Shown piece after piece: positions 11,951-23,805 of a stretch of 64,000 bases of DNA; the first letter of the stretch is position 1, and every line of letters begins with the position of its first letter. Origin of the DNA: Malus domestica (Eukaryota > Streptophyta > Magnoliopsida > Rosales > Rosaceae); assembly GCF_042453785.1 (NCBI RefSeq), contig NC_091677.1:7907501-7971500 (forward strand), written 5' to 3'. The notes below the pieces were generated by a model. That model searched no databases. It was given only the letters and a program-made list of their open reading frames with translations, and was not told where the DNA came from. The position numbers and the translations under genes were made by a program.

Positions 11951-12740
11951 GAAGGAATGAACCAGTCAAGCGATGCCCATTGTTTTGGTTGAAAAGCTTT
12001 GAATTACTGGCGCCGGAATTACGAACCTCCGCAGAGTCCATTTTCTTCACTGGAAAATTGACAACAAAAAAACAAACCAGGCGGCGTCGTCCAGGCCTCG
12101 GCTCAAAAAGCTCACCGCGGGGCTGTTACGCTTTAGCGAAATCTCATGAGGCCGAAAGATCCAATTCAATCCTTGCCTTTTTATCCTTTTCCTCCTCAGC
12201 CTGAGGTTAAGGAATTTGTTTATACATGGGTTTGTGATATCCAGAAGCAGCAGGGATGCCCACGACAATGATGCCTGGATCTGCAGATGCCACACTTTCA
12301 TCATATGCAGGGTCCCATTCTTTGAGAAAGTCAGAGAAAAACAAGTGGGTTGTGTCAAAGCTGTTAGGCAGCTGTCACATTTTACAGGAGAACATGCAGG
12401 AAATACAAAAGAGATTAAGCAAAGTAGAAAAGCAGCGGGGAACAAAGCAGAAAAGAGAAAGCAAAAGAGAAAAGCAAAAGATTTTCCTATTATTATGATT
12501 CCTTCTGTCTGCCAGGTGAAGATACAAAGAGAGGGCATCAGAAAAACACTGCAAAAGCAAAGAATAAACATCCCACCAGAATAATGTAATTTATTTTTAT
12601 CTTTCGGAAACATCTGTATAAACCCCATCAGAGGGTAAAAAAAAACAAAAAACAAAAAAAACAAACAAACAAAAAATGGCAAAGCCCAAAACAAATGGGC
12701 TGGCATGTTGTGGAGGGCGAAAGCCCATAAGCCCGAAATA

Positions 12741-13019
12741 GCACCAACTAGGTCATCAAAAGTACGCCCAGTACTCCACAATTATTCGGCAACCCGCCGC
12801 TATTACCACCAACCAGGTGATCAAAAGTACGCCCAGTACTCCACAATTATTCGGCAACCCGCCGCTATCATCGCCAACCAGGTGATCAAATGTACAACTC
12901 GTACTCTAATATCATTTGGCAACTAGCCATTCATGCCACCAACCCGGTGATGAAATGTACAACCCGTACTCTCCTTCATGCCACCAACCAGGTGATCAAA
13001 AGTACGCCTAGTACTCCAA
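12741..13019 (+). repeat. Minisatellite in the LTR element interior
   Basis: About five imperfect units built on caccaaccaggtgatcaaaa-gtacgcccagtactcc, two of them with the extra spacer acaattattcggcaacccgc. Part of the interior of the nested LTR element. Confidence 0.75.
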
Positions 13020-13350
13020 ATTATACATGAGCATTACTCATGTCATTCATACATAAACATTCATGAGCATCACTCATGACAATCATACATAAACATTCAT
13101 GACCATCATTCATGTCAACATTCATGAGCATTACTCATGTTAACATTCATGAGCATCACTCATGACAACATCCATGAGCATCACTCATGTTAATCAACAT
13201 AAACATTCATGAGCATCACTCATGTCAATCAGCTTCAAAAGCTTTATTTACAGAACTCTAGCTTCAAAAGCTTCATTTACATAGCTCTAGCAAAAGCTTC
13301 ATTTACAGAGCTCTAGCTTCAAAGCTTCACTTGCAAAGCTTCACCCACAA
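13020..13350 (+). repeat. Two short tandem-repeat blocks in the LTR element interior
   Basis: From ~13020 to ~13230, cattcatgagcatcactcat and close variants recur about eight times. From ~13230 to ~13350, agcttcaaaagcttcattta-cagagctct recurs about four times. Both are non-coding. Confidence 0.75.
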
Positions 13351-13507
13351 AGCTTCAGTGCAGGGTATACAAATACCGCCTCCGAACAACCGCCGCTTCG
13401 GCCCATACATGGATTCAATTTGAAGTCTCCAACCAACAGACTCTATTGACCGAAGACTTGGGGGACTACATTATGTACCATATATTGGGCCTCAACTGGG
13501 CCTCATG

Positions 13508-13972
13508 AAAAATACTTGGGGGACTTAACCCATCACTTATGTATTGAGAAGCGAGCCCTTATTCTATAAAAGAGACTTCCTCACTTTCATTAGAGAGCAC
13601 CCATTGTTCATGTACTGAAGAGCGATCCCTTATTTTATAAAAGGGACTCCCTTACAGCCATTAGAGAGCAAAGCTGCCAGTTGAGCAACCGCCTCGCCGC
13701 GAGCATTACTCCTAACCCATCACTTATGTATTGATGAGCGAACCCTTATTCTATAAAAGGGACTCCCTCACCATCATTAGAGAGCATCGCCGCCTGCTGG
13801 GCAACCGTCTCGCCGTGAGCATCACTCCTAACCCATCACTTATGTATTGAGGAACGAACCCTTATTCTATAAAATGGACTCTCTCACCATCATTAGAGAG
13901 CATCAACTCTAGCCCATCATTCATGTATTAAGGAGCGAGCCCTTATTTTATAAAAGGGATTCCCTCACTTTC
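13508..13972 (+). repeat. Five tandem TATA-bearing modules resembling the LTR promoter
   Basis: Five imperfect units of 70-120 bp, each with a core like cttattctataaaagggact followed by ccctcac and cattagagagc. The LTR itself carries cttattctataaaaggaccc followed by ctcaccctcacaattagggg, so the units look like multiplied copies of the LTR core-promoter region. TATA cores lie near 13563, 13633, 13753, 13868 and 13949. Whether they act as promoters cannot be read from sequence. Confidence 0.7.
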
Positions 13973-14187
13973 AAATGCCGTAGGCCGATCCAACCAAGGC
14001 AACATGAGCCATGAAGCCGAGCAGTTTCGCAGCGTGTGCTACTTGTAGTTGAGCGTCATTTAAGATTAAGCACTGCCTCACATCGAGCATCAGTTCAAGA
14101 CAGCATTTAGTTACTTCGGCCCACACATGGACTGAATTTCAAGTTTCTAGCCAAAAGACTCACTTGACTGAAGACTTGGGGGACTAC

Positions 14188-14549
14188 TGTTTATACCATA
14201 TTTAGAGCCTCCGTATTTAGACCTCATATAAATACTCGGGGGACGTAAATGTAATTATGTGATAAAGGAATGGGCAAATATGTAATAAGTAAGAAGTCCT
14301 TATTCTATAAAAGGACCCCTCACCCTCACAATTAGGGGAGGCTATTTCTGAGGCCAATTCCTAAGGCTCCTTACCCCCTCTCAACGCTCTCACTCTCAGA
14401 GCTCTCTCTCCCTCAGATAAATATACAGTCAGTGTGGACGTAGCCCAAACCTTGGGGTGAACCACAATATATCTTGTGTTATTTACATTACTTGCAGATT
14501 CACGGTCGGGTTTACGTTGTTCCAAGACCTCTGGTTTTGTGCATCAACA
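14188..14549 (+). repeat. 3' LTR of the element at 10666-14549
   Basis: 362 bp, same ends and TATA position (14306-14312) as the 5' LTR. It is preceded by a purine tract and followed directly by the AGGTG target duplication. Confidence 0.88.
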
Positions 14550-15840
14550 AGGTGCATCGGTGGGAAATGGCACCATCCTCGCTAGTTCGAGTAGTTATCG
14601 GGCAATAGAATACTTGTGAGTTGACCCCTTCTTAACTTGCATGGTTTTTATGCATTATTTACGATTTATTTAAATTGCTTTTACGAAATATTTATAATTT
14701 CTCGAGCAGCTCTCAGACAGCTTCTCTAGCCACGGCTAATGTCAGTGTATGATGTTTATGTTTCTTCTCTAGCGTAATCCAGAGTCGTACAACGTCTCCT
14801 TCGAGTGATAGGGTCTACCATGTTTCTTCATTGGCGTAACCCAGTGTCGTACAGCTTCACCTTCAGGTGATGGACATGTACTGCCTTCGGGCGACTATGA
14901 TACCCCTAGAGAGTATATCATTGATGGGATTTACGGATTTGTCTTCGGGCATCGATATTCATTTTTTAGCACGGTTTCATACGTACTGATTTTATGAACA
15001 TTTTCATAGCATGTAGAGATTTTGGAAAACTACAATGTAGTATTATATATATGTGTTTTCAAAATAGGGGGTTAGTATGTTTAGAAAGAAAACGGTTTTC
15101 TTATTATTATTAGTATTATTATTATAAAGTTTGGTCCACTAACCTTTTCTGTTTTTGCGTCTCCCTTAGGAATTAGAATTGAGACATACAGTCCTGGTGT
15201 CAGGGCAATTTTGCGTACGGATCTTCGAGTCTTCTCAGGCTAGGACCCATTCCTTTATTCATACCTTCTTATAATAATTCTTTCACATTATTCTTGAGTG
15301 GTTGTATGCTCTGAACACGGTTCTGCATTCATATATTTCTTTCTGATCACATATTTTCTTTTGTATGCATGTATAAAATAGTTTTGTCACCCTCAGATGT
15401 CGGCCAGCACGTGTCTATTGTGATATTTGGGGATATCGGGATTGGAGCGTGTCATCTAAGGACTGACAAAGATGTAACTTACAAAGTCTTTAACTTAATA
15501 GAAATATGAAGTAATATTTTTTTAGAAAATTAGGAAAGTAGTATTTAAAAAAAAATATTATATACACCAAGGATGGGAAGTAATAGAAAATTAATTCTTA
15601 TTCGTATAGAAATAGAATTGGACCTGCTGTAAGGCCCATTCTTTATCAAAACCCTAGACATGAAAAGACTAGAAAGCCCTTGAATCATGACTTGCGTTCT
15701 TCATTTCGTCTCATAGGCTTAGATAATGACTTTGAAGAACAAAATAAATTATCAAAAATAAGGGAATTATGGAGAATTTTATGAAACTCAGATTTTAAGC
15801 TTGTCACATTACTTAGAATGAGCATCTATCTCAAATTAAT

Positions 15841-15993
15841 TGACAATAAATGAAAAAATATTAACCACTTAATGCGAGACTTTAATGCATGATTTCCATT
15901 AAAAGCAATTGAGAGATGACAATAAATGAAAAAAATATTAACCACTTAATGCGAGACTATAATGCATGATTTCCATTAAAGGCATTTGAGAGA
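15841..15993 (+). repeat. 76-bp tandem duplication at the HDG2-duplicate breakpoint
   Basis: Two adjacent units (15841-15916, 15917-15993) begin tgacaataaatgaaaaaa and end gcaattgagaga or gcatttgagaga. They differ at only a few positions. The second unit runs straight into the truncated HDG2 copy, sharing gagatg with it. Confidence 0.85.
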
Positions 15994-18900
15994 TGTCATT
16001 CGACGAACACCATTTGAGACAAAATATTCGATTATGAGAAACGGTAGAGAAAATTTAAAGATCAAGATAATCTCAAACACATTTATTATTTGGTGGATAT
16101 TTTACTTATTTTGGTATAACAAATTCAGATAACGTTTTATTGGTCGAATGTTACATATATGTTCTAGATTCGTGGCACGTGACAAGTCGCCAAATTGATA
16201 ACTTATTCCTTTATTGTTCAGATTGATCGTATATCAGCGATAGCTGCGAAGTATGTAGGCAAACCATTGGGAAGCTAATTCTTCTCCTTTTCCATCCCGC
16301 AGTCCACTTGATCTTGGGGTGGGAGCTTTGGGTTTCAGTCAAGCATGGCCGGTGAGATGTATGGTGCCGGAGACCTTCTCAGGTCAATCAGTGCATCAAG
16401 TGAAGCAGACAAGCCAATGATAATTGAGCTTGCCGTTGCAGCTATGGATGAACTTATCAGAATGGCCCAAATGGTTGAACCCTTGTGGATGACTAGCCTT
16501 GATGGCAGCACCACCGTACTCAATGAAGGTGAGTACATCAGAACGTTCCCTCGTGAAGTCAGGCCAAAACAAAACGGCTTCAAAACAGAAGCTTCGCGTG
16601 AGAGTGCAGTTGTTATTATGAACCACATGAAACTTGTTGAGATTCTCATGGATGTGGTTAGCCTGCCAACTCTATTAGACATTTACGTACGTCTTCATTA
16701 GTGTCTTTATATCGTTGTATTAATAACACCTTTGAAGGAAAGAATCGCATGAACCCACATTATTATTTGTGTGGATTTTGTAACGTGTAGAATCAGTGGT
16801 CGACCGTACTTTCTGGGATTGTCTCAAGAGCTCTGACCCTTGAAGTCCTATTAACTGGCGTGGCTGGAAATTACAATGGAGCGTTGCAAGTGGTATATAT
16901 ATTTTCCCCTCAAAGTTCAACTTCAGCTCTTCTTATTCTGTCGTTAATTGTTTAGTTTTTTTGTGATACGTATTTTTGTATTAAAATACTGTTTGTGGTT
17001 TGGTAGATGACGGCAGAATTCCAAGTTCCTTCACCACTTGTTCCAACTCGTGAGAGTTATTATGTGAGGTACTGCAAACGGCATGCCGATGGCACCTGGG
17101 CTGTGGTTGTGTTTCCTTGGACAACTTTCGCCCTAATCCTGCACTCAAATCTTGTCAAAGAAGGCCCTCAGGATGCCTAATTCAAGAAATGCCAAATGGG
17201 AATTCAAAGGTATACAACACACTATATATACATATCATACATGTTTTACTTTAACGGGATATTTTAGGGCCCAATTTTTACAGGAGACATTAATTTCATG
17301 TAATGACAAATTTTGCTACCATAGGTTACATGGGTTGAGCATGCTGATGAAGTGGATGAAAGAGGTATTCACCACCTCTACAAGCAGCTGGTTAGCTCCG
17401 GCCATGCATTTGGCGCAAAACGATGGGTTGCTACCTTGGACCGTCAGTGCGAACGTCTTGCTAGTGCAATGGCTTCTAACATCCCTACTGGTGATGTTGG
17501 AGGTAATAATAATTTGGCTTGATATTTCATTATTCGTTTCTTTAATATTTATATGGCTCGAAATTTTACATGTGGCTATTATGTTGCTTCATACTATTGA
17601 CTAACAGCACAGTCCATTAAAAGATTGGTCATATACTGTTCATGCATGTCCGTTCGTTAATTAAGCCTAATTCTTTTCGATGAAAATTAATTAACCGTTA
17701 TTGGTTATAGTTGTTAAATTCCTGGTTAATTAGTGATCACAAATCAAGAAAGGAGAAAAAGCGTCCTGAAATGGGCTGAAAGAATGATGATTACCTTCTG
17801 TGCTGGATTGAGTGCATCGACCACACACACATGGACCACAATGTCCGGAATAGGGGTTGATGACGTCCGGGTGATGACCCGAAAATGTGTGGATGATCTC
17901 GGAAGGCCTGCAGGTATTGTGCTCAGAGCCGCGGCATCTTTCTGTCTTCCAGTACCTCCCAAAAGAGTCTTTGGGTTTCTCCGCAATGAGAAGTCTCGCA
18001 GCGAGGTACATACACTTGAACTAATCTTAAAGCTGAATTAATAGTCATCTGATTCTTAGAATAAAATTACCAAATTTAATACATGAACCAAATTAATGCG
18101 CATATATTTTGCAGAAGCGTGAGATTTATATTTCTATTTATAAATAAGTATTTTTATGCGTGTATCTTAGAAAAATGTAACAAACAAGTATATGAATCAT
18201 TACTAAAACGTACAACAGAAACATGCATAAAAACAATTTCCACATCAAGTAACTTGGATGGAAAAGGAAAAGTACATACTTTCACATCCTACCTAATACA
18301 GAAACAAATACCAGAGAAAATCTAGGTTTCTTGTGTCAACCACATAAAAAAAAGATCACCAAGATAGAAGGTTATGTATTTTACAAATAATCAGAAGCTA
18401 GATATAGAAAGCTGATTAGCATCTGCTAAACTGGAAACACAGTTATTCTCCTTAAATTGTTCCAGTTGCAATTGTGATGATCACTACTTGTGCTTGCAGT
18501 GGGATATTCTTTCTTATGCGGGAATTTTTAAAGAGATTGGACACATTGCTTATGGTCGCAACACTGGAAATTGCGTCTCTACTACTAGTAAATGTAGATT
18601 TATCTTTTGTGTTATGTTTTTTTCTCTAATCAACTACATGTATCTCTCTTCACATCACTAATTACAAAGTAACATAAAATTAATTTGTAGAGTGCCTATT
18701 CAAGCAAGAGCAACATGCTGATACTGCAAGAGAGCTGCACTGACCCAACAGCTTCCTTTGTAATTTATGCACCAGTTGACATTGTTCACACGAAAGCCGT
18801 GCTGAATGGGAGTGACCCTGACCATGTTCCCCTTCTTCCTTCTGGGTTTGCGATACTCCCCGACGGAGCCGGCATTGGAGACTCTTCCTCTGGTGGTAGT

Positions 18901-19047
18901 TCGCTTCTCACTGTTGCATTTCAGCTCTTGATTGATTCAGACCCAACTGCTAAGCTGTCTCTTGGGTCGTCAGTCACAGCGGCTAACGATCCTATTGATT
19001 GCACTGTTGAGAAGATAAAAGCTGCATTCTCATGCGACAGTGCATGA
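15989..19047 (+). pseudogene. Truncated duplicate of the HDG2-like gene
   Basis: Matches the upstream gene from within its third visible exon (FDEHHLR region, near 510) to the stop and ~215 bp of 3' flank (to ~19262). Equivalent exons: 16222-16656, 16791-16892, 17007-17209, 17325-17502, 17734-18005, 18500-18593 and 18691-19047, with introns kept, so it is a DNA-level duplication and not a retrocopy. The homeodomain and most of the zipper are missing. It is broken: the frame ends soon after KPLG in the first full exon (deletion and stop), and the exon at 17007 has a one-base loss in AVVDVSLDD. The last exon still reads well ([15 protein letters not shown] ... AFSCDSA). Function as a transcription factor is excluded; a transcript could still exist. 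Confidence 0.9.
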
Positions 19048-20056
19048 ACTGCATAACTCAATTAGTTACTTTCTAGGTAAACTAATTATACATGTCACAT
19101 ATTACAAATTAATTACATGTCACATATTTGATGTATTATAGGGGTCAGATGATCGTTTTCCTTAAATTTGTTGCAGTATTTTGAGAACGAGGAAGGAAGG
19201 TGAAAGGAGAGAGACACAGATGGTGGTAAGGGATTTCGGCAGACCCGGAGGGGAGAAGTGAAGCATCGTGATGCCTTCATTAGTTGTTCCGCTTTCTTTC
19301 TTTGGGAAACGTTTAATTGTTCCACCTTTGAACAAACATCTCAAAATGATGGAATTGACGTTTTTGGCGTCTTCGCTTGGGCGCCGGCATGGATGACCAG
19401 TTTATTTTTAGTTGTGCCGGATGTGAGATTATGACATCATTCCAACAAATAGTAGGTCAATTTAGGTAAAGAAATGAAAGGAGAAATTGAACATATAGTG
19501 AATTTCCATCTTTTGTTTAGGCAAGAAATGAAAGGAGAAATTGAGCAGAGTAGTCAAATACAATCTCTGAAAAGGTGAGCATAAAGGAATTCCTGCAACT
19601 GAATACCAGCAACTATGACCAAGCCGAAACCAAATCATCTTGAACTGATAAGATCCAAATCTCTAAGCCCTTAATCAACCTGAAAGTAACACAGAGGCTA
19701 GAGAGGAAGGGGGAAGGAAGAGAGAGAGAGAGAGCAGAGCTCCTGAAAACAAATTCTGATCTCATTACAAACCAAAGAGCAAGTGCTCTTATACACAAAG
19801 AGTGACTACCGCCAGCTGACACTTCTAACAAATAACAAGTAAAACCCTCAATTACAACTAACTTGACTCTTAATTTGTGATTAAGATAATCACAATCCTA
19901 AGTTCATAACATGAACGAAAGATTTCCATGTAACTCTGTGGTTTCATATGCTGTAAATGACATCAATTGCCAAAATCTTCCGATCATTCATCATAAGAGT
20001 TTCAACGATATTGATCACTCTCACAACGACTACAAAATCTGGATCAGTTTTGTATC
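19048..20056. other. Intergenic spacer, no gene seen
   Basis: The first ~215 bp are the duplicated 3' flank of the HDG2 copy. The rest is non-coding and includes an AG microsatellite (~19715-19735) and sequence (gaaatgaaaggagaaattga) related to that beyond the 3' end of the next TMEM97 copy (~21560). Confidence 0.55.
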
Positions 20057-21082
20057 TCAAGCCTTCTTTTTCCTACCCAACGTAGGTCTCTTGCCGATGC
20101 TTGAAGTGGTCTTGCAGGATGGTGGCAGAAGCCCCCGCAGTATGGCCAAAACAGCTAACCCCAGAAAAGGGAAGTAAAAATATATCAGCATATCAGAAGC
20201 CTTGCCGGACTGAACCAGCTCCGATAATTCAGTAATCTGAAATTTTCACAAAACCAGAATCTGTCATAAGAAAGTGAGGTTGAAGAAAGGGGTTGACATT
20301 GACACTTGACAATCCGATATGAAATACAAGTTCAATATTACGGACTTTCATTAGTGCAAAACCAGAAGAACTCCACCTCTCAATCTCAGATAACCCAATT
20401 ATGATTCACATTGCTTATCTGGAGACTGCAGTGGTGTTTCGTTTCACATCGAATGCATGCATAGATCAGGATGCTAAATGCATCATCACAGTAACACGTT
20501 ATATTCCAGCTTGGTAGAATTTGATCGAAAGATAACAAACATATGTTCAAATATCATACTTAAAGAATTCTGTAAGCGGATTGATTTCTGTCACGAACTT
20601 TGTAATTGTATAGTCTAATAGCAAGATCTAAGCAAGCCAAATGAAAACGTGAAAAAGAAAAGAGATCTAGCAAACACAAGTTGTAAAATCAAACAAAACA
20701 ATCAAATTGGCTATAAATTATAACTTGATTAAAGACAGAAGGAAGAAAACTTTACGATGGAGCCGAAGAAAGAAACTCCATAGATCAAGCAGGTGGTGTT
20801 GAACCAAGACTTGGCGGCCAAAATTCCATACAAGTTGGCCAGCGCAAGAGGCCACTGAAGGAGTAGCTGCAGCCAAACGAGGCCAACAAAGAAATGATGT
20901 TTCTCGGTCACAAGATAATGGCCTAAGATGCGCACGTATAACCAGCTCTGGAGTTCAACCAGCCAGTCTGGGAAGAGGCACCGAGGCAGAATTATCTGCG
21001 AGTCGAGCAAGGGCGCTGCCACCGCAATCACGATGAAGAAGACGATGAGTGTGGCATCTACAAGCTTCAACAAAGCACCCAT
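20057..21082 (-). CDS. EXPERA/TMEM97 (sigma-2 receptor-like) membrane protein, copy A
   Basis: Two exons on the minus strand, 20756-21082 and 20057-20236, joined in phase 0: 168 residues. The family is four-span ER membrane proteins that bind sterol-like ligands; in animals TMEM97 is the sigma-2 receptor, and the plant role is not known to me. Seen: start MGALLKLVDATLIVFF, a hydrophobic first span, LLDSQIILPR loop, FVGLVWLQLLLQWPLALANL second span, third span to the intron, and a fourth span (FYFPFLGLAVLAIL) in exon 2. The tail GKRPTLGRKKKA fits a C-terminal KKXX ER-retrieval signal. Odd: the conserved Glu of span 2 (VEL in sister copies) is Gln here (codon CAG, 20867-20869), while Asp27 is kept. 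There is one extra residue (SWLYVR) relative to its sisters. Otherwise intact. Confidence 0.87.
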
Positions 21083-21828
21083 TTTGGTTTTTGAGGGTAG
21101 ATGGCTTTTCTTTGAAACTCTTCAACTTTGTTTTGGTGAACTCTTCAACGTTTGGTTGGTGTAGTTTAGAAGGAAATAAGCAAAGTGATGAGAAGCAATA
21201 AATGTCAACTTTATCTTATTCGTAAGAAATCAGAGATAAGATTTATATGATATGTATATAGATAGGGTACAAGTTACAACAACAATCAACTAATTTTTTA
21301 ATGGCACTGTACATGTGCTACAGAAAAACAACCCACTTGAGCGGAGCAAAAGATGTCAATCGAGCCAAGCTTTACAAGGATATTATGAAACTGAATCAAC
21401 AATAAGGACTTGGCTACGGTACATGCATTTACTTAATGCATTCACCATTTAACAGTTAGATTGGTCATAGACTATATTCTCTCTTTTGAAAACCCAAAGA
21501 AAAAGCTAAAACACAGCAATTTGTGAGGAACTTCCATCTTTTTTTCGAAGTAATTAACAGGAGATGAAGGGAGAAATTCAGCGAAATATTGAAATACAAT
21601 GTATACAAAACTGGAGAATAGCTACAACGTTAAAAGAAGATATGCAATTAAACGAACCAACTAATAGTGAATCCAATTGCTAAAATCTTCCAATCTTGCA
21701 TAAGAAGGATTCATTTGTTACATTGCTAAAATCTTCCAATTTGTTGCATAACCAGCAACTGAAAGGGAACAAACATGAAACTCTCACAATAACGATAACT
21801 CAAAAAATCTAAGTCAGGCAGTTGTCTT

Positions 21829-23111
21829 TCAGGCCTTCTTTTTCCTACCCAATGTAGGTCTCTTGCCAATCCTTGAAGTAGTCGTGCTGGATTGCGGCAG
21901 CAGCCCCCGCAACATGGCCAAAACACCTAATCCCAAAAAAGGGGAGTACACATATAACAGCTTATCAGAAGCCTTGCCGGACTGAACAAGCTCTGATAGT
22001 ATTGTAACCTGAAATTTTGACAAAACCAAAATCTGTTAAGAAAGAAAAAAGTTGAAGAAGGGTGGTTGACAATCCAATATGGAATAGTTCAACATGACAG
22101 ACCATGTATGTGCTGCCGAATCCAGAAAAAACTCCACCTCCAATAACCCAATTAGAATTCTCACCACCATTACGTAATAATTATGCGAGTGCTTACGGGT
22201 AATGATTAACAGTTTAACACTAACCATGTGACCTTAAGACATTGCTTCGCCTACAATGGTGTTTCGTTACCAATCCAATTCATGCTTAAAATGAGGAAGC
22301 CAAATCCATCAGCAGAGCAAACAGTTATTGTTCCAATATGTTAGAATTTGATCGATGCTAATAGTTTTCGGAACTCTCTTATCTGGCTAATAGTTTTCGA
22401 GACTTGGGAGCAGCCTCTCCATAAATGGGGGTAAGGCTAGCCGACATTCACCTCTCCCAGACCCTGCGTAAAGCGGGAGCTGGGTACGACCTTTTTAAGT
22501 TATATAACATCATTCAAACAAGTTTCGCTTCATTTTCTATCTTGTACATTTTAACATCTTTGACTTCTTAAACCACCCTCGGATTGGATACTACAATTAA
22601 TCCATGTTAAATCCTATAAAAGTTACAAACTTGGAAGATAATTAACAAGAAAATATATAATTAACCAATTAAAAACTATAAAAAAAAAATAAGAGAACCA
22701 GCAAAACCCAAGATCTAAAACCAAACAAATCACCAATTTGCTATAATTTATAATGTTATTAAAAGAAAAGAAAGAAGAAAACGTTACCATGGAGGTAAAT
22801 ACCGAAGCGCCATAGATCAAACAGGTGGTGTTCAACCAAGACTTGGCGGCCAGAATTCCGTACAAGTTGGCAACCGCCAGAGGCCATTGGAAGAGCAGCT
22901 CAACCCAAACGATCCCAACAAAGAAATGAGGCTTCTGGCTCACCAGATAATCTCCATAGGTGCGCGCGTACCAGCTCTTGAGCTCCACCAGCACCTCCGG
23001 GAAGAAACTCTGCGGCAGACATGTCTGCCCGTCGATAAACGGCGCAGCCACCGCAATCACGACGAAGAATACGAAGAGCGTGGCGTCTACCAGTTTCAAC
23101 AGAGCACCCAT
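21829..23111 (-). CDS. EXPERA/TMEM97 membrane protein, copy B
   Basis: Exons 22788-23111 and 21829-22008, phase 0, 167 residues. Four predicted spans. The acidic pair matching Asp29 and Glu73 of animal TMEM97 is present: FIDGQTCLP and GIVWVELLFQWP (Asp27, Glu71). Ends GKRPTLGRKKKA, an ER-retrieval type tail. No break seen. The 779-bp intron holds an Au-type SINE piece (22403-22498). Same strand and exon plan as copies A and C, which makes it a tandem duplicate. Confidence 0.9.
22403..22498 (+). mobile_element. Au-type SINE, 3' part, in the intron of copy B
   Basis: Reads cttgggagcagcctctccat, then gggggtaaggctagccgaca, then agaccctgcgtaaagcggga and gctgggtacgacctttt. This is the conserved 3' body of the Au SINE family found across flowering plants. 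The 5' tRNA-like head is absent. It lacks the cttgtgca bases present in the fragment at 42475. Confidence 0.8.
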
Positions 23112-23627
23112 TTGGAATTTTCGGGGTGGATATCTTTGCTTTCCTTCAATGGATCTCTCTGGTTTGCTCCGTGAAACTTTGGTTTTGTTTGTGCGGTCAA
23201 ATTTCCTGATCTGAACGACGTGTCGTTTCCTAATATGTTTGGAACATATTCAGACGCCAAGTCGTTTTATTGTTTTTATCCTTACCAACTAGGCAACAGG
23301 ACCATATTCCTATTCTTTGCATCCCCAACTTGGATGTAGATTTTCAGTTATAACTTGGCTTGCAAGAAAAGTAATAGATTGACGGATTGATTTTGTCTTT
23401 CGATACAATTATACTAAGGGAGGGTGATTTCGAACTCAGAAAAGCAAACACCCACAACAAATTTCCTTATTTTAATGAAAAATTAAAAGTTACTGTAAAT
23501 AAAAAGTTTGTTTTCTTGGCTATTTCAAAAGAAAGCACCCAAAGTTATGCAGGAATAGAATTTCTTTTTATACCTAGGAATAAATTACATTCCAGAAAGC
23601 ACCCAAAGTTATGCAGGAATATGATTT

Positions 23628-23790
23628 TTTTTTCCTTTTTCGAGTCGATATTTTACACTAAGCAGAGAGGGAGTTCGGCTAAATCACACAATGGACAGCC
23701 TAATTTGGTATCGAATTCGCCATCCACGAGATTCGAACATAAGACATCTTACTTCCAAGTGAAGAGAAATACCACCAGAAGTACTGAGTG
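23628..23790 (-). mobile_element. tRNA-derived SINE with target duplication
   Basis: The poly-T run at the left is the poly-A tail of a minus-strand insert. The flanks gcaggaatatgattt (23613-23627) and gcaggaataggattt (23791-23805) are a 15-bp target duplication with one difference. On the minus strand it has a B-box-like gttcgaatctc within a tRNA-like head, then ggcgaattcgataccaaatt. A related piece lies at 56278-56360. Confidence 0.75.
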
Positions 23791-23805
23791 GCAGGAATAG
23801 GATTT

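Larger units (their letters stand above)
10666..14549 (+). mobile_element. Non-autonomous LTR retroelement carrying host-gene pieces
   Basis: Two 362-bp LTRs (10666-11027 and 14188-14549) start tgtttataccatatttag and end ttttgtgcatcaaca. A perfect 5-bp target duplication AGGTG flanks the element (10661-10665, 14550-14554). The primer-binding site follows the left LTR (tttggcgccgtctgtggg) and a polypurine tract (cttgggggactac) precedes the right one. The 3.16-kb interior has no recognisable gag or pol. It holds host-derived sequence (11235-11950) and four blocks of tandem repeats. By eye the LTRs differ at about 5% of sites, an insertion roughly 2 million years old if a rate near 1.3e-8 per site per year applies. 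Sits inside the solo LTR. Confidence 0.85.
9550..15454 (+). mobile_element. Solo LTR (~2.0 kb), split by a nested LTR element
   Basis: Starts tgtaacgacccgtccccaaa and ends gggattggagcgtgtca (TG...CA). The flanks tataa (9545-9549) and tctaa (15455-15459) differ by one base, consistent with an aged 5-bp target duplication. Without the nested element and its own duplication the length is ~2016 bp. No internal coding region or second LTR is present. The style (gtcggccagcacgtg near the right end) is that of long plant Gypsy LTRs, and the LTR at 54230 shares gtcggccagcac in the other orientation. Confidence 0.7.

Noticed and set aside
12047-12781. 244-residue open frame on the minus strand, very hydrophobic
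   Set aside because: It crosses T-rich non-coding sequence and a minisatellite inside the LTR element. The Phe/Leu/Cys richness comes from A-rich runs on the other strand, and no family resemblance was seen.
13020-13240. Regular short repeats that might suggest a CRISPR array
   Set aside because: The units are contiguous variants with no unique spacers, in a plant LTR element.
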